This document shows positions 24,069 to 31,754 of a stretch of 36,981 nucleotides of DNA, one piece after another. Positions within the stretch are counted from its first letter, which is position 1, and each line of letters opens with the position of its first letter. Under the pieces are notes generated by a model, which was not told the DNA's origin, made no database searches, and saw nothing but the letters and a program-made list of their open reading frames with translations. The DNA lies in contig JAQVTR010000004.1 of NCBI GenBank assembly GCA_028699915.1, positions 1 to 36,981 on the forward strand. The letters run 5' to 3'. The stretch comes from Fidelibacterota bacterium (GTDB lineage: Bacteria > Fidelibacterota > Fidelibacteria > Fidelibacterales > Fidelibacteraceae). Both the position numbers and the translations under genes were made by a program.

Positions 24069-24729
24069 TCTTCTGATCATAATTTTATTCAGTTATCTTG
24101 TCGGTTCATTTCCTACCGGAGTGCTCGCAGGCCGGCTGTTTCGCAAGACGGATATCCGGGATCACGGGAGCGGGAATACCGGTGCGACCAATGCTTTTCG
24201 TGTCCTGGGTAGCCGCCTGGGTTTTTTGGTTGCCCTTATCGATATACTGAAAGGCGTATTTGTTGCTCTCTTCGTTGTCAAAATCCGAATCTTTTCGGAG
24301 CCGCTGCTGCCCGATAGCGGACTTTTTATCATCGGTACGCTGGCAGTGGTTTTGGGGCATATCAAACCGCTGTTTGCCCGCTTCAAAGGAGGAAAAGGGT
24401 TCGGGACCGCTGCAGGAGCCATCTCTGCGGCCTATCCGCCGCTGGCACCGCTGTGTCTGCTGGTTTTTCTGCTGGCGCTGGTTTTCTCGGGCAATGTCGC
24501 TTTTTCCGCTGTGCTCACCGCCTTCTTTCTCCCTGTTTTTTATTTCTTAATGAGCCATTTTGCCTGCCTGCTTTATGATCCGCTCATTCTGTGCTTTTTT
24601 ATCGCGGCATTTATACTGACATTTGTGCTGATCCGAAAAAAATTCTTCCAATACCTGCGTGGAGAAGCGGACCTTTTCACCGGGATCATGATATTCAGAA
24701 AACGAAAGGAAAACAATGAAACAAAGTAA
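24061..24729 (+). CDS. plsY: Glycerol-3-phosphate acyltransferase PlsY
   Basis: A 222-residue inner-membrane enzyme that transfers acyl from acyl-phosphate to glycerol-3-phosphate, the first step of phospholipid synthesis in most bacteria. The three family motifs are present: GSFPTG (15-20), GSGNTGATN (36-44) and KGGKGFGTAAG (about 105). At least five hydrophobic helices are visible. ATG 24061 has AAGGAGA seven bases upstream and is preferred over longer in-frame starts inside the HAD gene. The overlaps with both neighbours (eight bases upstream, 14 downstream) mark a tight operon. The acyl-phosphate donor could come from the fused fatty acid kinase encoded divergently, or from PlsX elsewhere. 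Confidence 0.94.
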   Translation: MIDLLIIILFSYLVGSFPTGVLAGRLFRKTDIRDHGSGNTGATNAFRVLGSRLGFLVALIDILKGVFVALFVVKIRIFSEPLLPDSGLFIIGTLAVVLGHIKPLFARFKGGKGFGTAAGAISAAYPPLAPLCLLVFLLALVFSGNVAFSAVLTAFFLPVFYFLMSHFACLLYDPLILCFFIAAFILTFVLIRKKFFQYLRGEADLFTGIMIFRKRKENNETK

Positions 24730-25450
24730 ACGGATCCGGAATACCGGGATGCTTTTTCTGATCTTACTGAGCTCCCTAATGGCACAAGACCTGTTCGAGG
24801 CAGACATTTATTTGTTAGGCAGCAACAAGGAAGTAAAATTATTTACCCATAAAAACAGCGAGGAAAAAGTTAACGGCGAGTGGATATGGACCCAATATTA
24901 TTATCAGCCGAACGGCTCGCTCTTTGCAACGGATCAACTTATTCTCGATCAGAACGGGGACTGGCATACCCATAAGACCGCTTTCCCGCCGCTAAACGAA
25001 TATTCCGTCATGGAACGGAAAGGGGAGGATCTCGCTTTCCGGTTTTCACGTGACGGAAAAAGCAAAACCAAAGACCGGAAGATCGAGATGCCGGTTGTGT
25101 TCGGTCCGACGCAGCAGCGCTTTCTTTATGAAAACATCGATCGCATCGCCAAAGGGGAAGAGGTCAGCATTTACACACCCGCTCCCGAATTTTTACGCCT
25201 GATCGAATTCAAGGTCAAACGTATTGACGGCTCTGAATACGAAAAACCCGGGCATATGGTTGTGGAAATGGGGACCCAGAATCCCATAATCAGTTGGTTT
25301 CTGGGAAAGTCCTATTATGTGGTCGATCTGCAGAGCCGGCTTATTATGGAAATTCACGGTGCTTCCATCCTGAAACGCGAAGTGAAAGGAAAGTGGGAAC
25401 TTGTCAGCGTGGATATGTATTTCCGGTATCCACAAAAATCTTCGAATTGA
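24716..25450 (+). CDS. Exported protein of unknown function overlapping plsY
   Basis: The 244-residue protein has a signal peptide (NTGMLFLILLSSLMAQ) and no lipobox. The mature part is strand-rich with many charged residues. It contains segments such as WTQYYYQPNGSLFATDQLI and a late stretch (FLGKSYYVVDLQSRLIMEIHG) resembling the DUF3108-like periplasmic or lipocalin-like sheet proteins, though I cannot assign it firmly. It overlaps plsY by 14 bases, which strongly implies coexpression, so an envelope-lipid role is a fair guess. The typA gene converges from the other side, with 55 bases between that hold no obvious hairpin. Confidence 0.7.
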   Translation: MKQSKRIRNTGMLFLILLSSLMAQDLFEADIYLLGSNKEVKLFTHKNSEEKVNGEWIWTQYYYQPNGSLFATDQLILDQNGDWHTHKTAFPPLNEYSVMERKGEDLAFRFSRDGKSKTKDRKIEMPVVFGPTQQRFLYENIDRIAKGEEVSIYTPAPEFLRLIEFKVKRIDGSEYEKPGHMVVEMGTQNPIISWFLGKSYYVVDLQSRLIMEIHGASILKREVKGKWELVSVDMYFRYPQKSSN

Positions 25451-25505
25451 ATGATCCGGGCATAACAAAATTTTTTATCGGGAAAAGTGGGTTTAAATTC
25501 AGGGT

Positions 25506-27317
25506 TTATGAGGAATTGTGCTTTTTACGGAGATGCTTGTCCAAATAATATTTTCGCAGACGTATTGAGTGCGGTGTAATTTCCACCACCTCGTCTTCGG
25601 CAATGAATTCAATTGCCTGATCCAGGGTTAAAATGCGCGGTGCATGCAAATTAACGGTGGATTCTGCCGTTGATGCCCGCATATTGGTCAGTTTCTTTTC
25701 CCTGACAATATTGACAGGCAGATCTCCCGGTACATTGCGTTCGCCGACGATCATTCCTTCATAGACCTTTTCTCCGACGGAAACGATCAGTTCACCCCGG
25801 TCTTCCATGGCCAGGCTTGCATATGCGGTAACATTGCCGGGACGGTCGGCAACAATTGCTCCCGTCTGGCGCTGGGGGATGGGCCCGAACCAGGGTTCGT
25901 ATGCGTAGAAAATGCTGTTCAGCACGCCGCGTCCCTTGGTGTCGGTTAAAAATTGACTGCGATACCCGATCATTCCGCGCGAAGGAATGCGGAATTCCAG
26001 ATGTACGTACCCGAATCCGTTATTGTTCATCTGCTGAATGCGGCCCTTGCGCCGGGAAAGTTTTTCGGTTACGATACCCACGAATTCTTCGGGTACTTCA
26101 AGGAATACCTGTTCGACGGGTTCCTGCAGAACACCGCCGACCTCACGGGTGATCACCTGCGGCTTTGATATCATCATTTCGTAATCTTCGCGACGCATGG
26201 TCTCGATCAGTATGGCCATCTGCAATTCACCGCGTCCGCAGACTTCAAAAGCGTCGGGGCGTCCGGTTTCCCTGACCTGGATTGAAACATTGCTCAGTGT
26301 TTCCCGCATAAGCCGTTCACGGAGCTTCCGCGAGGTAAGATATTTGCCTTCGGTACCGGCAAAGGGGCTGTTATTGACATAAAAGAGCATGGATATGGTC
26401 GGTTCATCCACATGGATGCGCGGCAGCGGCTGCGGATTTTCATTAAGGCAGAGCGAATCTCCGATACGGACATCCTCCAGGCCGGCCAGGGCAATGATAT
26501 CGCCGGCTTCCACTTTCTCAACGACAATGCGTTTCAGTCCCTGAAAGGTATAAATCGCGGATAGCTTGACATTATTGACAATGCTTTTTTCCTTACAGTG
26601 CGCGTAAAGGGTATTGGAACGGATACATCCGTTTATCAGCCGACCGATCGCGATCTGCCCCACGTAACTGTCGTAGCTGATATTCGTTACAAGAAAAGAT
26701 GCCGGGGCGCGGTCGTTGGCCTGAGGACCGGGAATGGTGCTGAGTATTGTTTCAAAAAGCGGCGTCAGGTCCGTGGAACCGTCATTGAGTTTACGGTGCG
26801 CGATCCCCGCTTTTGCATTGGTATAAATAACCGGAAAATTCAGCTGCTCGTCGTTCGCGCCGAGATCGATAAAAAGGTCGTACACTGCGGAAAGCACAAT
26901 TTCAATACGGCGATCCTTGCGGTCGATCTTATTCAGGACAAGGATCAGGGGGAGCGAGCGTTCAAGGGATTTTTTCAGAACAAAACGGGTTTGGGGCAGG
27001 GGCCCTTCCGAGGCATCCACCAGCAGCAGCACTCCGTCGATCATATTCAGACTGCGTTCAACTTCACCGCCAAAATCTGCGTGACCGGGCGTGTCGACGA
27101 TGTTGATCTTTGTTTTATGATATTGAATGGCGGTGTTCTTTGCCGTAATGGTAATACCGCGTTCCCGTTCCAGGTCCAGCGAATCCATGATACGGTTTTC
27201 GACTTCCTGATTGATCCGGAAGGTCCCGCTCTGCTGCAGCATGCCGTCAATCAAGGTGGTCTTGCCGTGATCAACGTGTGCGATGATCGCAATATTCCGG
27301 ATACTTGCTTTGCGCAT
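25506..27317 (-). CDS. typA: Ribosome-associated GTPase TypA/BipA
   Basis: A 603-residue translational GTPase of EF-G type. The G motifs are clear: G1 AHVDHGKTT (13-21), the switch I Thr in RERGITI, G3 [12 protein letters not shown] and G4 NKID. The EF-G-like domains and the TypA-specific C-terminal domain follow ([26 protein letters not shown], then the final stretch [14 protein letters not shown]). TypA aids ribosome assembly and stress growth. Length and ends match the family. AGGGGAA precedes the ATG by a few bases. Upstream on the same strand lie tRNA-Gly and the aminotransferase gene, with about 130 bases between. Confidence 0.96.
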   Translation of the reverse strand: MRKASIRNIAIIAHVDHGKTTLIDGMLQQSGTFRINQEVENRIMDSLDLERERGITITAKNTAIQYHKTKINIVDTPGHADFGGEVERSLNMIDGVLLLVDASEGPLPQTRFVLKKSLERSLPLILVLNKIDRKDRRIEIVLSAVYDLFIDLGANDEQLNFPVIYTNAKAGIAHRKLNDGSTDLTPLFETILSTIPGPQANDRAPASFLVTNISYDSYVGQIAIGRLINGCIRSNTLYAHCKEKSIVNNVKLSAIYTFQGLKRIVVEKVEAGDIIALAGLEDVRIGDSLCLNENPQPLPRIHVDEPTISMLFYVNNSPFAGTEGKYLTSRKLRERLMRETLSNVSIQVRETGRPDAFEVCGRGELQMAILIETMRREDYEMMISKPQVITREVGGVLQEPVEQVFLEVPEEFVGIVTEKLSRRKGRIQQMNNNGFGYVHLEFRIPSRGMIGYRSQFLTDTKGRGVLNSIFYAYEPWFGPIPQRQTGAIVADRPGNVTAYASLAMEDRGELIVSVGEKVYEGMIVGERNVPGDLPVNIVREKKLTNMRASTAESTVNLHAPRILTLDQAIEFIAEDEVVEITPHSIRLRKYYLDKHLRKKHNSS

Positions 27318-27446
27318 AATTTCCCCTGTCTTTTAGACGCCGAATATAGGGGCAATTTTACCAAAGTGTTAATAAAAAAACGGGAATTTTTAAGGCCCTG
27401 CGCTTAAGAGGACACTGCGGGCCATTGGGAATGAATAATTCGTTTG

Positions 27447-27517
27447 AGCGGGTGAAGGGAATCGAACCCTCGTATTTAGCTTGGGAAGCTAATGTTCTGC
27501 CATTGAACTACACCCGC
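27447..27517 (-). tRNA. tRNA-Gly (anticodon CCC)
   Basis: On the minus strand the 7-base acceptor GCGGGTG pairs with CACCCGC, and the D-arm is GTTC...GAAC. The anticodon arm is TTAGC-TTCCCAA-GCTAA, giving anticodon CCC, and the T-arm is GAGGG-TTCGATT-CCCTT. The discriminator is U, as usual for Gly. CCA is not encoded. It starts six bases after the aminotransferase stop, so it may be processed from that transcript. Confidence 0.95.
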
Positions 27518-27523
27518 CTGAAA

Positions 27524-28717
27524 TCAATGATAACGTTTTCGGACAAAGCTGCGGATTTTTTCGTAAGCGCGGGCAAGAAGCTCTTCGTTCGGAAGGAATA
27601 CGATGCGCAGATGCTTGGTTCCGGGCTTTTGTCCAAAACCGCTGCCGTGTACGGTAACGACACCGGTCTCGCGGATGAGGTTCTTGACGAAGTCTTCATC
27701 CTTGTCAGGAATGAAGAGGGAAGGATAGGCGTAAAATGCGCCGCGGGGCGGGACGCAGTGAAATTCTTCCATGTCATTCAGCATTGAAACGGTGATGTCA
27801 CGGCGTTTTTTCAGGGACTCGATCATAAGCGGAATATGGTCCTGAGGCCCTTCCAAAGCGGCTTTAATGGCATACTGTACGGGATGGTTGGCGCTGAGGC
27901 GTGCACGGACCATCTTGTTGACGCCTTCGATGTAATCCTTTAGCAATTCTGCAGGACCGCTGAAAATTGCCCAGCCGATGCGGAAACCGGGAACGACATA
28001 GGATTTTGAAAGACCGTTAAAAGTCACAAGAGGCACATCATCGCAGAGAGAAGCCATAGAAGTGTAATCAAGTTCGTCTAAAACCAGTTTGTCATAGATC
28101 TCGTCACTGAAAAGGAGCAGATTATGGCGGCGTGCCAAATCAATGATCTGCAGCAGCGTTTCTTTGGGATAGACCGCTCCGGTGGGGTTGTTGGGATTGA
28201 TGATCACAATGGCCCGGGTTTTTTCGTTTATCCGGCTTTCAATGTCCGCAACATCCAGGTTCCAGTTATCCTCTTCGTTCAGATAATAGGGATTGACCTC
28301 CGCGTTGAGTTTTGCCAGCACGGAGGAATACAAAGGATAGCCCGGCTGCGGGAGAAGAACATTCTGACCGGGTTCCAGCAGTCCTGTCAGGCAAAGTTCA
28401 ATGGCCTCGCTGGCGCCCTGGGTGATCAGAATGTCGCGGATATTCCGGATCTTGCTGCGTTCCGCCTGGCGGCGCACGGCTGCCCGGGCTTCTTCAATAC
28501 CCGGAGAAGGGGAGTACCCGTTTTTGTTTTCAAGCATGGCCTTGTAAACGGCTTCGATCATGTGCCGCGGCGGTTGAAAATCAAAAATGTTCGGGTCGCC
28601 GATATTCAGAAAGAACATCTCCTTTCCGCTTGCCTTAACTTCATTGGCAAGTCCGACGACCTCTCGAATTGCGTAACGGATATTTTGCACACGTGATGCA
28701 GGAACAACAGCTTGCAT
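27524..28717 (-). CDS. Class I PLP-dependent aminotransferase (alanine/aspartate type)
   Basis: A 397-residue cytosolic enzyme of fold type I. The PLP Lys is K238 in SLSKSYVVPGFRIGW. The family signatures NPNNPTGA (about 174), the SDEIYDKL cofactor Asp/Tyr and the C-terminal Arg in HLRIVFLP are in place. The sequence pattern is closest to the AlaA-like pyruvate/alanine aminotransferases (substrate loop and GYSPSPGIEEAR). I cannot separate alanine from aspartate or aromatic preference by eye. It lies between two tRNA-Gly genes on the same strand. The start is ATG 28717 after a weak AAAGGG. Confidence 0.92.
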   Translation of the reverse strand: MQAVVPASRVQNIRYAIREVVGLANEVKASGKEMFFLNIGDPNIFDFQPPRHMIEAVYKAMLENKNGYSPSPGIEEARAAVRRQAERSKIRNIRDILITQGASEAIELCLTGLLEPGQNVLLPQPGYPLYSSVLAKLNAEVNPYYLNEEDNWNLDVADIESRINEKTRAIVIINPNNPTGAVYPKETLLQIIDLARRHNLLLFSDEIYDKLVLDELDYTSMASLCDDVPLVTFNGLSKSYVVPGFRIGWAIFSGPAELLKDYIEGVNKMVRARLSANHPVQYAIKAALEGPQDHIPLMIESLKKRRDITVSMLNDMEEFHCVPPRGAFYAYPSLFIPDKDEDFVKNLIRETGVVTVHGSGFGQKPGTKHLRIVFLPNEELLARAYEKIRSFVRKRYH

Positions 28718-28833
28718 AAAAACCCTTTCAAATCAAAGCGAAATTTAAGGAAACAAATAATGCCTTGTCAAGTAAATAGGAGAATCAAAACCGGGTAAGA
28801 TGAAAAAGAACAGGAACTTTCATAAAACGGCGG

Positions 28834-28865
28834 ATCAAAACAAAACCCTGCCTCCCGGCAGGGTT
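28834..28865 (-). terminator. Rho-independent terminator after tRNA-Gly(GCC)
   Basis: On the minus strand AACCCTGCC (28865-28857), a four-base loop GGGA, and GGCAGGGTT (28852-28844) form a perfect nine-base stem followed by TTGTTTTG. It starts right after the tRNA CCA end, so the tRNA is transcribed alone and the downstream aminotransferase needs its own promoter. Confidence 0.85.
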
Positions 28866-28866
28866 C

Positions 28867-28941
28867 TGGAGCGAGAGACGAGGCTCGAACTCGCGACAAC
28901 CACGTTGGCAACGTGGGGCTCTACCACTGAGCTACTCTCGC
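28867..28941 (-). tRNA. tRNA-Gly (anticodon GCC)
   Basis: On the minus strand acceptor GCGAGAG pairs with CTCTCGC. The D-arm is GCTC...GAGC, the anticodon arm CCACG-TTGCCAA-CGTGG gives GCC, and the T-arm is GCGAG-TTCGAGC-CTCGT. The discriminator U is followed by an encoded CCA (28869-28867), unlike the CCC tRNA nearby. Confidence 0.97.
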
Positions 28942-29049
28942 CTGCGAAAAAGCTGAAAATTATAACGCAAAAAAAAATGATATGCAATAAAAAATTTGTG
29001 AATCAGGCTGATTATGTGCAAATTCGGGTTAAATAATGAAAGGATAACC

Positions 29050-30834
29050 ATGAAGAAGGTTCCGGCAATACTTGTGATGTTCAGCGCGCTCTTGTTCTTG
29101 TTCGCAGAGCCGGTCGTGGAGATCACTCTGCAGCCACGTCAGCTGGATATACTGGTATCCGCCAGCCGGGATCTGCTTTTGGAACTGCGCATCGCGGAAG
29201 GCTGGCATATAAACAGCGCAAGCCCATTGGATGCATATTCCATACCGTCATCCTTGCGCCTTGAGGCACCGGAAGATGCCAATCTGTCGATCGGTACCAT
29301 CCGTTATCCAAAAGGACAGATCGTATCTACGGGCTGGGGCGGCGATCTCTCACTGTACGAGGGCTCTCCGGAAATTGCCTTCACGGTAAATGCCGGAAGC
29401 ACAGCCCTGCCCGGGGATTATGATTTCCGAGTTCTTTTTACCTATCAGGCATGCAATGACGTAACCTGCATGAGCCCGGAAACGATCTCGGTCAGCGGAA
29501 AGGCCGTTATTCGCGAAGCATCGCCGGTATCGGGCACGCCTGGCACCGAGCAAATCACCGCAAGCGAAAGCGGGACTGTTCAAAGTCCGGAGAGTCTGCT
29601 TTCCGAAGCCGGAAAATCAAAGGAAGAAAGCACTGCATCGGGACCTTTCGGCAATAAAAGCATGTTCCTGGTTCTTCTTCTTGTTTTTGTAATGGGCCTG
29701 GCGCTGAACCTGACGCCTTGCGTTTACCCGCTGATCCCCATTACCATGAGTTATTTTATTGCACAGAAGGATCGCCGTTCGCCGGTGCTTCTGGCTTTTG
29801 TCTACGTTCTCGGTTTGGCCATTACCTATTCCCTGATTGGTACGCTGGCGGCTTTCAGCGGCAGTATGATGGGCTCCCTGCTGGCGCATCCGGCCACACT
29901 GATATTTTTTGCCTTGCTGATGCTGGCTTTGTCGCTTAGCATGTTTGGACTATACGAGTTCCGCATGCCCGCAAAGCTTACGCAAGCCGGAGGCGGCAGC
30001 CGTAGCGGCGTGCCGGGAGCTTTAATCATGGGATTGACGATGGGGATTGTCGCAGCTCCTTGTGTCGGGCCTTTTGTGGTCAGCCTTCTGAGTTTTGTTG
30101 CACAAAAGGGCAGCGTCATCACCGGTTTCTTTACCTTTTTTGTTCTTGCTCTGGGGCTGGGAGTTCCCTATCTGCTGCTTGGTATTTTTTCCGGTAAGAT
30201 TGCGGCGCTTCCGCGTTCCGGGGAGTGGCTGAATGGCGTCCGCGTCTTTTTTGGACTGGCACTGATCGGAATGGCGATCTATTTCATTCTTCCTCTGCTG
30301 CCGGAAACGCTTGCATCCCTGATACTGCCCTTGTATATGATCGCCGCAGCCGTGTATTACGCAGTAATCGACCGCTCGGGTCAGGACAGGCTCGGTTTTC
30401 TGCGCATTAAAACGCTTATCGCCATGATTGTCCTTGCACTGGGAATACTGATGATCAGGCCCGACGCCGAAACAGGTCAAACGCTATCCTGGGAAAGCTA
30501 TTCACCGGAACGACTGGAAGCGATTTTGGGGGAAGGGAAGCCGGTAATCATCGATTTTTATGCGGATTGGTGCAACCCCTGTAAAGAACTCGAACATCTT
30601 ACTTTTGCCGATCCGGATGTGACAGCGATACTCCGGGATTTTGCACGTTTCAAGGTGGATCTTACGGTAGGAAATCCCGAAACGGAAAAGATCCGGGAAA
30701 AATTCGGTGTTGTCGGAGTCCCGACCATTTTATTCTATGGAGAGAACGGGGAGGAAAAGCAGGATCTGCGACTTACGGGTTATGAAAAAGCTTTCGATTT
30801 TGTATTACGGCTCCGGCGGGTATTGGATCCCTGA
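29050..30834 (+). CDS. dsbD: Thiol:disulfide interchange protein DsbD
   Basis: A 594-residue protein carrying reducing power from cytoplasmic thioredoxin to the periplasm through three domains, each with its Cys pair. After a signal peptide the N-terminal immunoglobulin-like domain holds Cys135 and Cys140 (YQACNDVTCMSPE). The membrane domain of about eight helices holds Cys224 (TPCVYPL) and Cys338 (APCVGPF). The C-terminal thioredoxin domain has WCNPC (508-511). ATG 29050 is chosen for its AAAGGA site and signal peptide; an in-frame ATG at 29014 would add twelve residues before it. It appears to stand alone. An interesting parallel is the ArsG-like DsbD relative at the start of the window. 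Confidence 0.94.
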   Translation: MKKVPAILVMFSALLFLFAEPVVEITLQPRQLDILVSASRDLLLELRIAEGWHINSASPLDAYSIPSSLRLEAPEDANLSIGTIRYPKGQIVSTGWGGDLSLYEGSPEIAFTVNAGSTALPGDYDFRVLFTYQACNDVTCMSPETISVSGKAVIREASPVSGTPGTEQITASESGTVQSPESLLSEAGKSKEESTASGPFGNKSMFLVLLLVFVMGLALNLTPCVYPLIPITMSYFIAQKDRRSPVLLAFVYVLGLAITYSLIGTLAAFSGSMMGSLLAHPATLIFFALLMLALSLSMFGLYEFRMPAKLTQAGGGSRSGVPGALIMGLTMGIVAAPCVGPFVVSLLSFVAQKGSVITGFFTFFVLALGLGVPYLLLGIFSGKIAALPRSGEWLNGVRVFFGLALIGMAIYFILPLLPETLASLILPLYMIAAAVYYAVIDRSGQDRLGFLRIKTLIAMIVLALGILMIRPDAETGQTLSWESYSPERLEAILGEGKPVIIDFYADWCNPCKELEHLTFADPDVTAILRDFARFKVDLTVGNPETEKIREKFGVVGVPTILFYGENGEEKQDLRLTGYEKAFDFVLRLRRVLDP

Positions 30835-31031
30835 GCCAATATGCCGCCTTGGCAGACAGATCGGAAAAAACGAGGAACCTCCTAATTATTTCATAACAAG
30901 GTCGACAGGCTTCTTGTTTTTCTTGTTTTGAAGTGTTCATGTGAAGCGATAAGTATAAAATCCCCGCATTTGGAAGCGGACAGCAAAATTCCTCATTGTA
31001 TATTCTAAATTTTATAGCTACATTAAATTCT

Positions 31032-31382
31032 ATGGCAAAAATTCAGCACAGCAAACAAAAAGTATTCTGGCTGCTTCGGCAACTGAGTGCCGTGACGCTC
31101 TTTGCTTTTGCTGCGGTACACATAGGAGTTGTTCTGTATAAACTGGACCGCCCCCTTTTATATGAAGATATCCGCTCCCTGCTTTCCCATTGGGGATGGA
31201 TGCTGTTTTACGCCTTTTTGATCTTTTTGGTCATCAGCCACGCCTATATGGAATTGTGGCGTGTACTGACAGACCGGAATCCGTCGCCAAGGTACAAACG
31301 CATCCTGCGCATCGTGTTGCTGTCACTGGGCGGATTTTTACTTGTACTCAGCGAATGGAACCTGATTCTTCTGGGACGTTAA
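31032..31382 (+). CDS. Succinate dehydrogenase/fumarate reductase membrane anchor (SdhD-like)
   Basis: A 116-residue protein with three hydrophobic helices. The second carries HAYMELWRVLTD, close to the SdhD stretch that in E. coli provides the haem ligand (here His70). The quinone-site Tyr after the motif is replaced by Arg82, and an extra His30 lies in the first helix. No Shine-Dalgarno site is visible and the 197-base region upstream shows no convincing promoter, though a TATAAA at 30954 may serve. The stop overlaps the next start (TAATG). ATG 31032 is chosen over the earlier in-frame ATG 30996 because it begins with a basic segment ahead of helix one. Confidence 0.78.
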   Translation: MAKIQHSKQKVFWLLRQLSAVTLFAFAAVHIGVVLYKLDRPLLYEDIRSLLSHWGWMLFYAFLIFLVISHAYMELWRVLTDRNPSPRYKRILRIVLLSLGGFLLVLSEWNLILLGR

Positions 31383-31750
31383 TGAAAGAAAAATACGCGA
31401 TCAGACATTACCGGATGCATTTTCGTTTGGGCATGTTCGCCTTCCGGATGCACCGTATTACCGGATTGATGCTGCTGGTTTTCGGCATATTATATTTGCT
31501 TTCACTCAGTGCCATTCAATTCGGACCTCTCGCTTTTGACCGTATGATGATATTTTACGAACTGCCCCTGGTGCGCGGGATCGTATCCGTTTTTATTCTG
31601 GCGCTGGGGTGGTACATACTGAGCGGAATCCGGCTTTTTGTGATCAGTCTTTTCTATGCCGACCGTATTCAGGAAGTGCTGACGGTCATTCAGATGATCT
31701 TGTTTGCCGTCGCTACGGCATTGTATTTTATTTACGGGTTTAGCGGATAG
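31382..31750 (+). CDS. Succinate dehydrogenase/fumarate reductase cytochrome b-like anchor (SdhC-like)
   Basis: A 122-residue protein with three hydrophobic helices and the SdhC hallmark FRMHRITGLML before the first. At the start of the region matching the HxxxGIRH haem motif it reads YILSGIRL: Tyr78 and Leu85 stand where His is expected, so the usual haem ligand from this subunit is missing. Arg25 of the quinone pocket is retained. The start shares bases with the stop of the SdhD-like gene, and the flavoprotein gene begins four bases after its stop. The order here (D-like, C-like, A, B) is reversed from the E. coli sdhCDAB order. Confidence 0.78.
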   Translation: MKEKYAIRHYRMHFRLGMFAFRMHRITGLMLLVFGILYLLSLSAIQFGPLAFDRMMIFYELPLVRGIVSVFILALGWYILSGIRLFVISLFYADRIQEVLTVIQMILFAVATALYFIYGFSG

Positions 31751-31754
31751 ATCC

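Noticed and set aside
30835-31031. Small gene or terminator between dsbD and the anchor gene
   Set aside because: The only hairpins (CCAA...TTGG, GAGGAACCTC) lack T-runs, and short frames there have no ribosome site.
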